DNA of 28,285 nucleotides from Priapulus caudatus (taxonomy: Eukaryota > Priapulida > Priapulimorpha > Priapulimorphida > Priapulidae), in assembly GCF_000485595.1 (NCBI RefSeq), contig NW_014577156.1, positions 106,895-135,179 of the forward strand, given 5' to 3'. The notes beneath the pieces were generated by a model. The model was given only the letters and a program-made list of their open reading frames with translations, was not told the origin of the DNA and ran no database searches. The translations under genes and the position numbers were made by a program. Shown in pieces: positions 19,735 through 28,285 of this stretch (the first letter of the stretch is position 1; the number at the start of each line of letters is the position of its first letter).

Positions 19735-22700
19735 CTGGAACATATGTAAATTAAGTTATTCGAAAATTCCATAGTTACATTTTGCAATCCTGATATAGTG
19801 ACTAGAATAATCACAGGATAAGGGTTTAATCACGTAGAAAGCCTGTTCAACAACCAAGCAGGCAACTGCACTCTAAAATGACTGCAATGGTTAAATTGAT
19901 AGGTTTACGTTCCAAGGGATGGCGCTAGGAGTGGATTAGAATGCATTCATGTAGGATCAGCATCTAAGACTTTACATCGATTCTAGTTTGTGGAACAAAT
20001 GTTATCAGTATGTACTTTTGTAGTATGTTGTACGTATGTGTAGATTACTACACAAGTATTAAAGATTACCAGTATAAACACACTTAGTTGCATAAGTATT
20101 CTAAGTTTCGGTAGTAGATTAAATTTCACGAAAACTAAATACAATCTATTGGCTGAGTTTGTAATCTTAAAATTTAAACAATGTTTCCATAACCTTCCGA
20201 CAAAATATTAAGAGAGCAGCAATACAAACGATTTCTATAACACAGATGAGCTCGACATAGGTATATTTAAAAATTAAATATAGTTTTGCAAGATTACCCC
20301 AATGTTATGCAAGTCCAAGCAGTTTCGGAAGCATTATGTGACTGCAAGCAATAACACGTACCATCTAGATGTGACACTCCCCAATAATTAAAGTAGCACC
20401 ACAATCTTTAAATAGCACCTATTATTATCTGGAGAAATGAAGAATACAGTCTAAGGTTGCACAGGTCTTAAACGATGATGCATCAGGTCAGTACCTACCC
20501 TAATGAGAAGCAGGTGCTGTACATGCCGGATAGCAATCCGTATGTCTCAAAGTTGTCCGGAAAGCCATTATTTCTGCAAAACACGCACACACGTACAAAA
20601 TAAAACAAAAATGTCAGTGATAAATATCAGTATTATATACCTACCCAAATGGAAAAAAGGCACGATTATACGTATAGTTCCATGTTGCATGACGAGTTAG
20701 TAATAAGTGGATAAGTAGCACATACTAACCGATTTTAAGGATACTCTCAAGGTTTTAGGAAAAATTTTACCAATTTTTCATTTTCAACTTTATTCGATGG
20801 CTAACACTATGTGCCACCTGTGTGCATGCTCATTTCTCCATATAACCAGAAGTAGATAATAGGGAAATTCCCTATTATCTACTTCTGATATAACAGTACA
20901 TGTGAACTGTCCGAGCGTTTTGATTGCCCGTGTACATGTATAGTGAGCCACGGCTGACGTTATGATGACGTCAGAGACATGATACAATCAGCATTTTCAC
21001 GATATTCACTCAGCCAGTATCCATCAACATCAACCCTACTACTACCCTGATCCAACAAGTATCCCACAAAAGCCCAAAATAGTTATAACACCACGCAACA
21101 CACCTTACATAAGGAGCGCGTTTGTTGACAGTGACAGCAGGCAATGAGCGGGTTCGCGCCACTTTGCATGAAATTGCGTTGGTCACCTCGTAATTTCTCA
21201 GAATTTCTCAAGGTGCATGGAACATTTACCAATTTAGTGGTGTCAGTTAGTCATGGATATGTCGCAGTAAGTACTAACAGTAGATATTTCACATACATTC
21301 ACCCATTTTTCACACAGGCAGTCGATCATTGTGAAAAATTGGAAAACGCTGATTTCTCCGTTCCAATTTCTGACTTAGTAGTCGATGTATAAATGGATAT
21401 TTCTCTGTGATTACAACTCGGAATAATTTAATTTTACACTCGTTTTAATGGTAACATATTGCTGTAAACAAGTGCCGCAGTGCGACAGGGCTCATCTGGT
21501 GTCTGGTGTTCTGCTGATAAATTCATTTGTGCATAGCAAGACGTCTTATACATAAGTCTTCTTTATTCTTGTTTGACTTTCGTAGCCAATTCGAACAAAT
21601 ATGTCAGCTACACTTCGCACCCAGCTAATCTCTATGCATTCCAGACACATTTGCATTGCAGGTTGGCAGGCAACAATTATGATTAGAAGCGTGCCAGCCA
21701 TGGGCTGCCCTGTGTTTTTGCCTACCCACACAAGCATTCACTGATTCAGCCTTCAGGGTGCTATAGACAGACTGCTTTAGAAAATAATATGATTTAAGGA
21801 GCGTAAACCTTGTTCAACAAACATTTGCCTTTGCAATTCAACTGTGCAACTGTAGCCTCACATTCACACAGGTATGGGCTCTAATAATAGCAAAAGCAGT
21901 TCAGTCTTTTGTTACCAGTCAACAAATCAATGTTTAACCCTCCTCTTGACACTTACTCTTCGCATGTCAGCGGAAAGTACATTTTAATGGTCCTTTCAAT
22001 AAAGCTATAAAAATGGTAGGTCACTGCTGAAACAAAAAAGTTTTTCAATCGCTCCGTCAGACCATGTCCTCAGAAAATGTATAAAATCTCCCATTGACCT
22101 TTGACCCGTGACCTCCAATTTCGGCACAGTGATGGCTTTTCCTACCATGATGCTATACACCGACTATCACGAGCCTAGGTCGAGCTGTTTAGATTTGTGC
22201 CGCAATTCTGCATTTCCTCCCTATACCTTAAGTTAAGGAGGGAATGTTCCCCCTTCTTTTACACCTCTTGACCTTTGACCTTTGACCCCCAGCTTCGACA
22301 TCCCAACTCGTTTTGACGATCCCCCGAATATCGTGACCGGACATCAAGCGGTTAAGATTTGTGCCGAACTGTTGACGCACGGACGCACGGCCGGACAGAC
22401 GCACGGACGGACGCACGCACGCTCATGCGATTCTACAAGCTGTATCTGACTATGTCAGATGAGCTAAAAAGCACGTCAGGGATTGTTATTAAGTGCCGTA
22501 TTTTATGAGTTATGTCTCTTTATTCGCTAAAATTTTAAATTCAAATGTGACTTGAATTTTAGGCAGTTTTTTTTCATTTTTCTCGGTAAATATGAAACAA
22601 AGAAACATCCTGATGCGCTATTTTGGTACATATTGTGCTTAACATGTGGCGAAAATTTTGTATCCTCACTCTTTCTGGTAATTGAGAAATATCCCAAATA

Positions 22701-25700
22701 CCATTTTTACATAAAAATTCAAAATTTGTGTGGCAACATAATTCGGTGCTGGAAATTTCATGAAATTTTTTGGCTTGAACATAGAGATATATCTCCTTTA
22801 TAAATAAAACAAGTGATTGATACGATTCATTCATCAATAAACGTTTAATCTTCATTAGAGCAATATACCGGCCCCTGCAAAAGGTGGAGAGTATCCTTTT
22901 AAACAGTTGCACACGCATAAGACAGTAGGATATTACTTACAGAATTTGTGTACTATCTAAAAGATTATATATTTATCACAGTATTCTAACTGCATGCGCT
23001 CGAGATTATCTAGTTTACGTACATGATCTGATGCAGGCAAAACTTGAATGGAGACACCATTTGTGCAGCAGTGCCTATTCCTAGCAGCACCAGAGCAATA
23101 ATCACTACCCACAACTGCCTGAAATAACATGGTGGTAAATACAAGTAATGAAATCGATCTAAAAGTGTGCATATATCTATGCATAATACAAATATATCAA
23201 AGAAATTAATAAAGTATCTAAGTAAGCTACATACACTTTTATATAGCTGTTGTTAACCGAATAAATACGTTTTCATCCTATACGTTCACATGTTTATCTT
23301 GTACAATCACGAAATAGTTTCAGCTTGGTTCACTTACGCTGAGAGGGTCTATGTCCCCCGGGGTACTGCTGGAACGTACCCTGGTACTATCTAATATGCC
23401 GGCCGTACCTCGCCTACTTCACTAACGAGTCTAGGGAGTCGCCTACGCCTACTCCCTAACCCTAACCCTAACCCTAATCCTAACCCTAACCATATCAAAT
23501 AGTGACCAGGGTACGTTCCGGCAGTACCCTGGGGGACATAGACCCTATGAGCTTCACTTACCTTCTTGACACATATACAACGCACACCAATATGACTAAA
23601 GAAATCGTCACTTGCAGTTTACAATAGCCTTAACACGCCTCCTTATGTAATATAATGATTATACGACATAACCTGTTTATAAAATCAGTACAGTGTAACA
23701 CATACACAAACACTAACAGGCAAGAACCCTAGCTTCTTCAATACCTTTTTTGACATCAACTTTTTTGTCGAGCTGATTTAGTGTACAGTCATCACGATGC
23801 AATTATAGAATAACAGCGCAGTATGTTCTCTATTGCATTACAAGGCAGTGTTTCCCCTGGCCAAAAAGGTCTGTGGGGGTATAAAGTTTGTTGTTGTTGT
23901 GTTTTCGTGTTTCGAGGTCCTAGCAAAGCGAGTACCGCAGGTGCTCGCCCAGCTATGGGGGTCTAAGGGCATGCCCCCAAAACATTTTTGAAAAAATGAT
24001 GCAATTTGGTGCATTCTAAGCTATTTTGGTGCATTATAAGCACTGTACTATGGAAGAACAGTGATTTTCGTCAGCGAGGCGGTGTATTGGACAAATTTCT
24101 GTGTGGCGGCTGAGAATTTGAGAGAGGCGGCCTGCCTCGCTCGTCTCAATGCAAGGGGAACACTGCGAGGGTACGTATTTCATAATCCTCACCAGTGCTC
24201 CCGCAGCTCCGTCCTACATTTGTAGCAGCAGTTTGAATTGAATACGATTATAAACGCAAGAAATTTCTAGCAATCGCCAACTTTCAATTGCTAAAATCTA
24301 AATCTAAAATGATCAATAGTTATATCAGATGAATTGTGCATTGTGTATGGTATCACATTTGTCGAAACAGTGCTCGTAAATCTCATCCTGCATGGAGCTA
24401 GTCTAACGCCATAAGATAAGGGTAGAAACAGGTAATTTCCATGTGACCCTTATCTTCCAGCTTTAACCGCCTATCATTTTGGATCGTGTCTTTCACACGC
24501 ATTGCACATTAATTGTAATGGCATTTAGATTTGTGTAATATTAGTAACGGACGCACGCTAGTGCGATTCTACAACCTGCACCTGACTCTGCTAGAGGAAT
24601 GTGATGATACGTTTCAACTATTCGACACTGTCATTTCTGCCACTTCTATTATCAGAAATCATTGCAGCTACTGAGTTCATACACCTGCTCAACAGTGACA
24701 TACTAACGCTGATAGGGTCTATGACCCCAGGATACTGCCGGAACGTACTCTGGGTACGGTCCAGTATACCGGAACGTACCCTGGTAACTATCTAATACGC
24801 CGGACCGTACCTCGCCTACTCCAAACCGTAGGATGGATGCAAAAGGATTGCACGCATCAGTGTATATAGGTTGAAATTTCTTCTTGGTTTCACAGTTTCA
24901 TACTCCAATCCAACTTTATAAAAATATCATACAGGTCTGTATGTATATTTCAAATTTTGTGACATCAGTAGTGGGCGGAACAGGGACAGTCAGGGTACGG
25001 TAGGAAGTAAGCGAGGTACGGTCCGGCATATTAGATAGTTACGAGGGTACGTTCCGGTATACTGGACCGTACCCAGGGTACGTTCCGGCAGTACCCTGGG
25101 GGACGGACATAGACCCTCTCAGCGATACTAACTAGGATATAAAAAAAAATTCTGAGCAGTCATTACAGTAGCACCAACATAAAAATGGTACATTAAAAGA
25201 AATCAATGCAACAATGGTTCTTTTATATACTCACACATGAAATTTAAAAATTGGAGATGGCCCTACGAAGAGGAAGGCGAGTGCTGTAAACACACATCCT
25301 GCAATCATCATTTGCAACGGGTAACCCTGCAATGCAAATCCAAGTTCACTGTCAGGTTAATGTTCCAAAGAAAACATACATTGGCCTCGTTATGGGCGCA
25401 ACCTTGACAACCATACACAAAAGTAAAGCAATATGTGTTCAAGATTTTTCACCAATAGATATACCCTTAAGAGATTATAAGCTATGGATGACAGCTGTGT
25501 TTATATAATATAAATCATTATGTCACATATGTGAGCAAACATCTATCACATGGCTATCAAGGGCACTTAGAATCATTTTTGGGTTATGTACTTACAATTT
25601 TGTCCCCAATATATCCCCACAGAGGAGCAGAGAAGGCATACGCGCCTGACATTAGCAGGAACAGCAGGCCAATCACAAATGGATTTAAGTTGAACTGAAA

Positions 25701-26521
25701 ATCAATACAAGGGGATTAGGATTAGTAATCCACTACTCAGTAACGCATCAACATTGTCGTAGAGACTTCTTAAACATCAAAGATAACTAAGTGATGGACA
25801 TCAAAAAAAGATATATAATATATAAGTATACAACTGTGTTTTGGCCATATTTATCAAATCGCCAAAAGATTTGTGGAAAGCTAGTATATATGTTATTAAG
25901 ACTATGACAAGCGTCAGAACAAAGGCTAAACAGCTTTATATAAAAAATATATTAAAAAACAAAACAAATTTCTCCTCGATAAATTGCGATACTGAATGCT
26001 CTGCTTTGCGTTGCATGCTCTTTCAGCCCTTACAGCACCTAAGTCCAAGTGAGAGCCCTATCGCAAAGCTTCTCAGCACGTGGATTTCTTAAACTGTGAT
26101 AAAACTATCAAATTTTCGCACACACGCCCAACGACTGCCACTAAATAAAATAAAAGGTGCACCCCCAACAAAATATGCCTCTCAAAGGGGAGGTGGCACT
26201 ACAACTTCGAAACGGCCGCCACACAATTTCTTGAAATACAGTTCTCTCGGCACACCTCCAGTCTCGATCACTCCTTTGCAAACCTCCCCATGATAGATCC
26301 GATTGCGCGTACTGAGAAGCGCTACTCAAGATGGACGATCGGGGGGAGGGGGGAGAAAGTGATTTAAGAAGGAAGCTGGCTCACGAGTTCCAGGTGAGGT
26401 TCGAGGGTCGGCTGGAGGAAGCCCATCGACATGGATCCCATGGCGATGATCATCATGCATATGGCAACCGACGGCGCCTTGAGGAAAGTCCAGTATGACT
26501 TCGTAATCGGAACGCTGTGGT
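19593..26521 (-). CDS. SLC18B1-like: SLC18B1-like MFS transporter, 3' half (six exons)
   Basis: Gene-level call. Exons in transcript order: 26521-26385 (TM7), 25694-25596 (TM8), 25326-25235 (TM9), 23118-23023 (TM10), 20573-20499 (TM11), 19734-19593 (TM12 and C-terminus, stop TAG). All junctions are GT-AG and all join in phase, giving about 230 open residues. Human SLC18B1 is a proton-coupled vesicular polyamine transporter; the substrate here is unknown. The 5' exons (TM1-TM6) would lie above 26522, but I recognise none up to the window end. It faces the + strand copy tail to tail and is old: about 10 of 30 residues match in TM9 and 12 of 25 in TM11. I saw no AATAAA just past the stop. Confidence 0.85.
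19735..20498 (-). other. Intron between TM11 and TM12 exons
   Basis: 764-bp intron with donor GTAGGT. I see no repeat or coding sequence in it. Confidence 0.6.
20499..20573 (-). CDS. SLC18B1-like: SLC18B1-like exon, TM11
   Basis: A 75-bp exon, acceptor TTTTGCAG, donor GTAGGT, phase 2 to phase 2. Reads NNGFPDNFETYGLLSG and MYSTCFSLG. Same length, phase and pattern as 11163-11237. Confidence 0.88.
20847..20887. repeat. Perfect 20-bp-arm hairpin (TATCAG-AGT family)
   Basis: Arm CAGAAGTAGATAATAGGGAA, one-base loop, then its exact reverse complement. Closely related to 540-602. Confidence 0.85.
21144..21392 (+). CDS. Unassigned 82-codon ORF in an intron
   Basis: Begins MSGFAPLCMKLRWSPRNF and ends ADFSVPISDLVVDV. 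Residue mix is not low-complexity. A 51-bp segment at 21267-21317 has perfect intron borders (GTAAGT ... CACACAG), and removing it keeps the frame, giving 65 residues. The TACTAAC inside it lies too near the donor to be a good branch site. It could be a small nested gene, an exon of one, or chance; I recognise no family. Confidence 0.25.
   Translation: MSGFAPLCMKLRWSPRNFSEFLKVHGTFTNLVVSVSHGYVAVSTNSRYFTYIHPFFTQAVDHCEKLENADFSVPISDLVVDV
21792..22470. repeat. 0.65-kb direct repeat, copy 2
   Basis: Matches 18794-19432, slightly longer, with added TTGACCTTTGACC-type short repeats near 22095 and 22268 and an expanded GGACGCACGG tract at 22373-22425. Confidence 0.88.
22510..22920. repeat. AT-rich stretch, probably a dispersed repeat
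   Basis: Open on both strands for 80-114 codons without a recognisable protein. Overlapping openness on two strands argues against coding. No terminal repeats seen. Confidence 0.3.
23023..23118 (-). CDS. SLC18B1-like: SLC18B1-like exon, TM10
   Basis: A 96-bp exon, acceptor TTATTTCAG, donor GTACGT, phase 2 to phase 2. Reads QLWVVIIALVLLGIGTAAQM followed by VSPFKFCLHQI. QLW followed by the aliphatic helix is close to the family's TM10 start. Length and phase match 10684-10779. Confidence 0.88.
23338..23552. mobile_element. Foldback MITE with 9-bp target duplication
   Basis: Inverted termini of about 50 bp: left GCTGAGAGGGTCTATGTCCC, right the reverse complement of GCTCATAGGGTCTATGTCCC. Flanked on both sides by the exact 9-bp direct repeat TTCACTTAC (23329-23337 and 23553-23561). 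Nine-base duplications with long termini are typical of Mutator-like elements, hence a tentative MULE-type label. The interior holds a CCCTAA array. No transposase. Confidence 0.8.
23454..23491. repeat. Interstitial telomere-like (CCCTAA)n
   Basis: About six CCCTAA units, one changed to TCCTAA, inside the foldback element. A shorter CTAACCCTAAC trace is at 27375-27392. Confidence 0.9.
23846..24165. mobile_element. hAT-like MITE, 320 bp
   Basis: Starts CAGTGTTTCCCC and ends GGGGAACACTG, imperfect inverted termini with the CAGTG start common in hAT elements. Contains a GGGGGTCTAAGGGCATGCCC block. The flanking 8-mers differ, so no target duplication remains. Confidence 0.55.
24708..25123. mobile_element. 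Larger foldback MITE of the same family, 416 bp
   Basis: Left end GCTGATAGGGTCTATGACCC, right end the reverse complement of GCTGAGAGGGTCTATGTCCG. The inverted arms extend over roughly 130 bp and contain GGAACGTACCCTGG and TACGGTCCAGTATACC blocks. Flanked by ATACTAAC (24700-24707 and 25125-25132), 8 of 9 positions matching. The CCCTAA interior of the smaller copy is absent. Confidence 0.75.
25235..25326 (-). CDS. SLC18B1-like: SLC18B1-like exon, TM9
   Basis: A 92-bp exon, acceptor GCATTGCAG, donor GTGAGT, phase 0 to phase 2. Reads GYPLQMMIAGCVFTALAF and LFVGPSPIFKFH. The FLFVGPSP motif matches FLFIGPAP of the + gene. Confidence 0.88.
25596..25694 (-). CDS. SLC18B1-like: SLC18B1-like exon, TM8 with second motif A
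   Basis: A 99-bp phase-0 exon, acceptor GATTTTCAG, donor GTAAGT. Reads FNLNPFVIGLLFLL and ends SAPLWGYIGDKI. The FNL start, VIGL-FL and G-x-x-GDK motif A repeat are typical of the family. Confidence 0.9.
25695..26384 (-). other. Intron between TM7 and TM8 exons
   Basis: 690 bp with a GTGAGC donor. AT-rich around 25800-25990. No repeat or exon recognised. Confidence 0.6.
26385..26521 (-). CDS. SLC18B1-like: SLC18B1-like exon, TM7
   Basis: A 137-bp exon, acceptor CTGCTTTCAG, donor GTGAGC, phase 2 to phase 0. Reads HSVPITKSYWTFLKAPSV, then AICMMIIAMGSMSMGFLQPT and LEPHLEL. S-Y/F-W-x-x-L followed by a helix ending GF-x-PTLxxHLE fits the central loop and TM7 of SLC18B1. No counterpart exists in the + gene. 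The + strand ORF over this region (26431-26688) is its antisense shadow. Confidence 0.85.
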
Positions 26522-26972
26522 CTGAAAGCAGAGCAACGATCAGCTGCATGGTACGTGCTTATATAGATGCTAGGGGGAAGTGGCAGATGGGCAAAACACA
26601 CATTTGTCGTCTTCTACAGGATTTCCTCGCAGAAAGAAATTATAACCTTGAGGAAGATACACGTGTATACTGGACGTGGTGTATATGAGGGTCGCTCCAG
26701 AGAATTCCGAAAGTGCCCTTTATAGACAGTGGCCTTATGTCCTTTCTATAGAGGTGGCTCCACTGCATAGCTGCCACTCGAGGGAAATGAGAATGTTATA
26801 GGTATGGGCTCGTTCAATTATTATTATAGGTGACTGCAAACACAGATTAAAATGTGCACGAAAAGTGGTCAGTGTTGAGGATGCAATCGATTCCAAACGA
26901 AGCAACATGACTCCAGTACTTTTTTTCTAGCTTTATCAGTGATAAAAATCGAGTTGTTTTCTTACACCAGGT

Positions 26973-27004
26973 GCACACGTGGCGATTTTAATCGCCACGT
27001 GTGC
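26973..27004. repeat. 32-bp palindrome with CACGTG in each arm
   Basis: Arm GCACACGTGGCGATT, two-base centre, and its exact reverse complement. Each arm carries the CACGTG hexamer known as a bHLH (E-box) site. It is 450 bp upstream of the first visible - strand exon; any regulatory role is inference. Confidence 0.6.
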
Positions 27005-27194
27005 GGGACCCGGCAACAATGCAAAGATCTGTTGCCACAACGTACAGGCCACTCGTAATGTCAAAAAGACACGGGCGTTCCTGCCACATTTCAACAAGCT
27101 CATCCTGACATCCTCCTGCTTTTTTTCCCACACCAAGGGTGCTGCCATATTTGATCACGTGCTTCAAATCATGCATTTGATTAGTTAATCCAAA

Positions 27195-27233
27195 TGAAAG
27201 TGTCAATGACACTGTAGCTCACCACAAAAAACT
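27195..27233 (+). repeat. Fragment of the 5.6-kb repeat (direct)
   Basis: Matches 3039-3076 (ATGAAAGTGTCAATGACACT, then GTAGCTCACCAC), then diverges. Contains the palindrome AGTGTCAATGACACT. Confidence 0.8.
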
Positions 27234-28136
27234 CGCTACATCCGTCAAGGATGACCTGACGTCTGGCACGGCCCGAAACCGTGATTCAATTGGCCTCCAT
27301 GAAAGGGAAACCGGCCAGCCTGACATCAGCGTACAGTCCAGCTGTTAACACCAGCAACGACAGAGGAGCCCTAACCGCTAACCCTAACACTAATGTACTA
27401 ACAAAAATAACACTAAACCTATCGAGTTAAGCGAATTTCATAAATAGTCTTTTACTATCTGCGCGAAGTGAGAAAAAATAAATAAAGATAATAGACAAAA
27501 TAGAAAATAATAAAACAGATTGATTGAACCCACGCGACCGTCAAGAGAAAGCGTCCGGCGGCCATGACGCGTGTGCCACAATTTGAGCCCGGTTCGACCT
27601 ACTCTGGGAGTTAGTGTCTCCCGAGTATCGTGAATTGACGTGCCATTACTTGGCATTGGTAGCAAACTTCTATCACTGCGTAATAAACAGGTTCGGAGCT
27701 GGGCGTAAACCTAATGTTCTGCCCGTACTGAGAGTATTAGGGTCGCGAAGGTTCAAAGCCTAAATCCACGACGTCACCACCTGACCGTACCCGACTTGAC
27801 GCACCGCGAAACATTCGATGGCATGGAAACCGATATATCTGCACGCCAGTCAAGAGGCGCGAGGTCAGAAGGGCCCGATGCGCCCACACCCCATATACGA
27901 TAAAATGGTACCAATCCAAAACTGAAGCTAAACAAAGATTGTGGCGACGCAAGTTCATGACTTAAATACCTCAGCGAAACTCGCCTGAGTTAAAATTATG
28001 GCTAAATTGTCTAACTAATTATCCTAAAAAACACCTCTGTTCATCATTCGGTTCTTCCCAATAATATAAGGGTGGAAAAATCACCACCATCTTCTGGTCA
28101 ACAGTCCACAAACATGGAGATCTGGTCGAACTCTGA

Positions 28137-28285
28137 CATTATTATTTATTTTTCACATAAAAAATTACACATATAATTTCAAGAGTATATAATGGAGTTC
28201 TCCCATATATACTCTTTGTTTCTATAATGTACGTCGATGGTGCTCAATACAGACGACTTCTTCGTCAATTCTCATTTGTGTCTTT
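28137..28285 (-). repeat. Fragment of the 5.6-kb repeat (inverted), cut by the window end
   Basis: Reverse complement matches about 3084-3225, including the hairpin equivalent of 3146-3182. In the 5.6-kb repeat this segment directly follows the one found at 27195-27233, but here the two parts are 900 bp apart in opposite orientation. Confidence 0.85.

Larger units (their letters stand above)
20574..23022 (-). other. 2.4-kb intron between TM10 and TM11 exons
   Basis: Holds the hairpin 20847-20887, an unassigned + strand ORF (21144-21392), an AAGTGCCGCAGTGCGACAG motif near 21469 that also ends the 5.6-kb repeats, the second 0.65-kb repeat and an AT-rich stretch 22510-22920. Minus-strand ORFs at 21546-21737 and 22574-22918 match nothing I know. 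Confidence 0.6.
23119..25234 (-). other. 2.1-kb intron between TM9 and TM10 exons, carrying three mobile elements
   Basis: Contains the foldback elements 23338-23552 and 24708-25123, the hAT-like element 23846-24165 and a fragment (24548-24600) of the 0.65-kb repeat tail. No coding sequence recognised between them. Confidence 0.7.
26522..28285. other. Upstream region of the - gene, no exon recognised
   Basis: Expected to hold intron and TM1-TM6 exons, but none identified. It contains the palindrome at 26973-27004, repeat fragments at 27195-27233 and 28137-28285, and a GC-richer block at 27530-27960. ORFs of 60-75 codons here match nothing I know. Confidence 0.5.

Noticed and set aside
22574-22918. 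114-codon minus-strand ORF
   Set aside because: AT-rich, also open on the + strand, no recognisable protein, inside an intron.
27530-27960. tRNA-derived SINE or tRNA, suggested by GGTTCGACCTA and GGTTCAATC B-box-like strings
   Set aside because: I could not find a matching A box at the right distance or a cloverleaf.

Overview
This is metazoan genomic DNA, A+T-rich with GT-AG introns. It holds no prokaryotic operon, no rRNA or tRNA I can support, and no long uninterrupted ORF. The short exons, microsatellites, abundant small foldback elements and an interstitial TTAGGG-type tract suggest a marine invertebrate (sponge, cnidarian or amphioxus-like), but I cannot name the species. The only protein-coding content I recognise comes from two major facilitator superfamily (MFS) genes of the SLC18B1 type, the family of the human vesicular polyamine transporter. 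They point tail to tail: one on the + strand (412-11932) and one on the - strand (26521-19593). I found them by locating exons with good splice sites whose translations join in phase into MFS helices.

The - strand copy is collinear and open over its last six exons (TM7 to the C-terminus); its 5' half lies beyond the window or was not recognised. The + strand copy looks broken. It has exons for TM2 and TM3, then a 6.9-kb gap where the exons for TM4-TM7 should be. Two exons (TM9, TM10) then appear too early, followed by TM8, the same TM9-TM10 pair again, TM11, a TM12 exon with an in-frame TGA, and a C-terminal exon with a poly(A) signal. The misplaced pair lies in a 1.68-kb segment that is repeated almost exactly. 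Where both genes have an exon, lengths and phases agree (99, 92, 96 and 75 bp), yet the protein identity is only about a third to a half, so the pair is an old duplication.

The rest is repeats. A non-coding segment of about 5.6 kb occurs twice in direct orientation: 1370-6934, inside the + gene where exons are missing, and 12845-18509, between the genes. The second copy carries many isolated one-base indels over its first 3 kb, which looks like poorly corrected long-read sequence, so assembly error must be considered for the whole + gene. A second direct repeat (about 0.65 kb) is at 18794-19432 and 21792-22470. Small DNA-transposon-like elements include a pogo-like one (788-957), a long foldback (2721-2866), a hAT-like one (23846-24165), two foldbacks with 8-9-bp flanking repeats (23338-23552, 24708-25123) and a family of short hairpins. 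I see no multi-gene system. The most interesting points are the scrambled transporter gene and the foldback family that carries telomere-like sequence.
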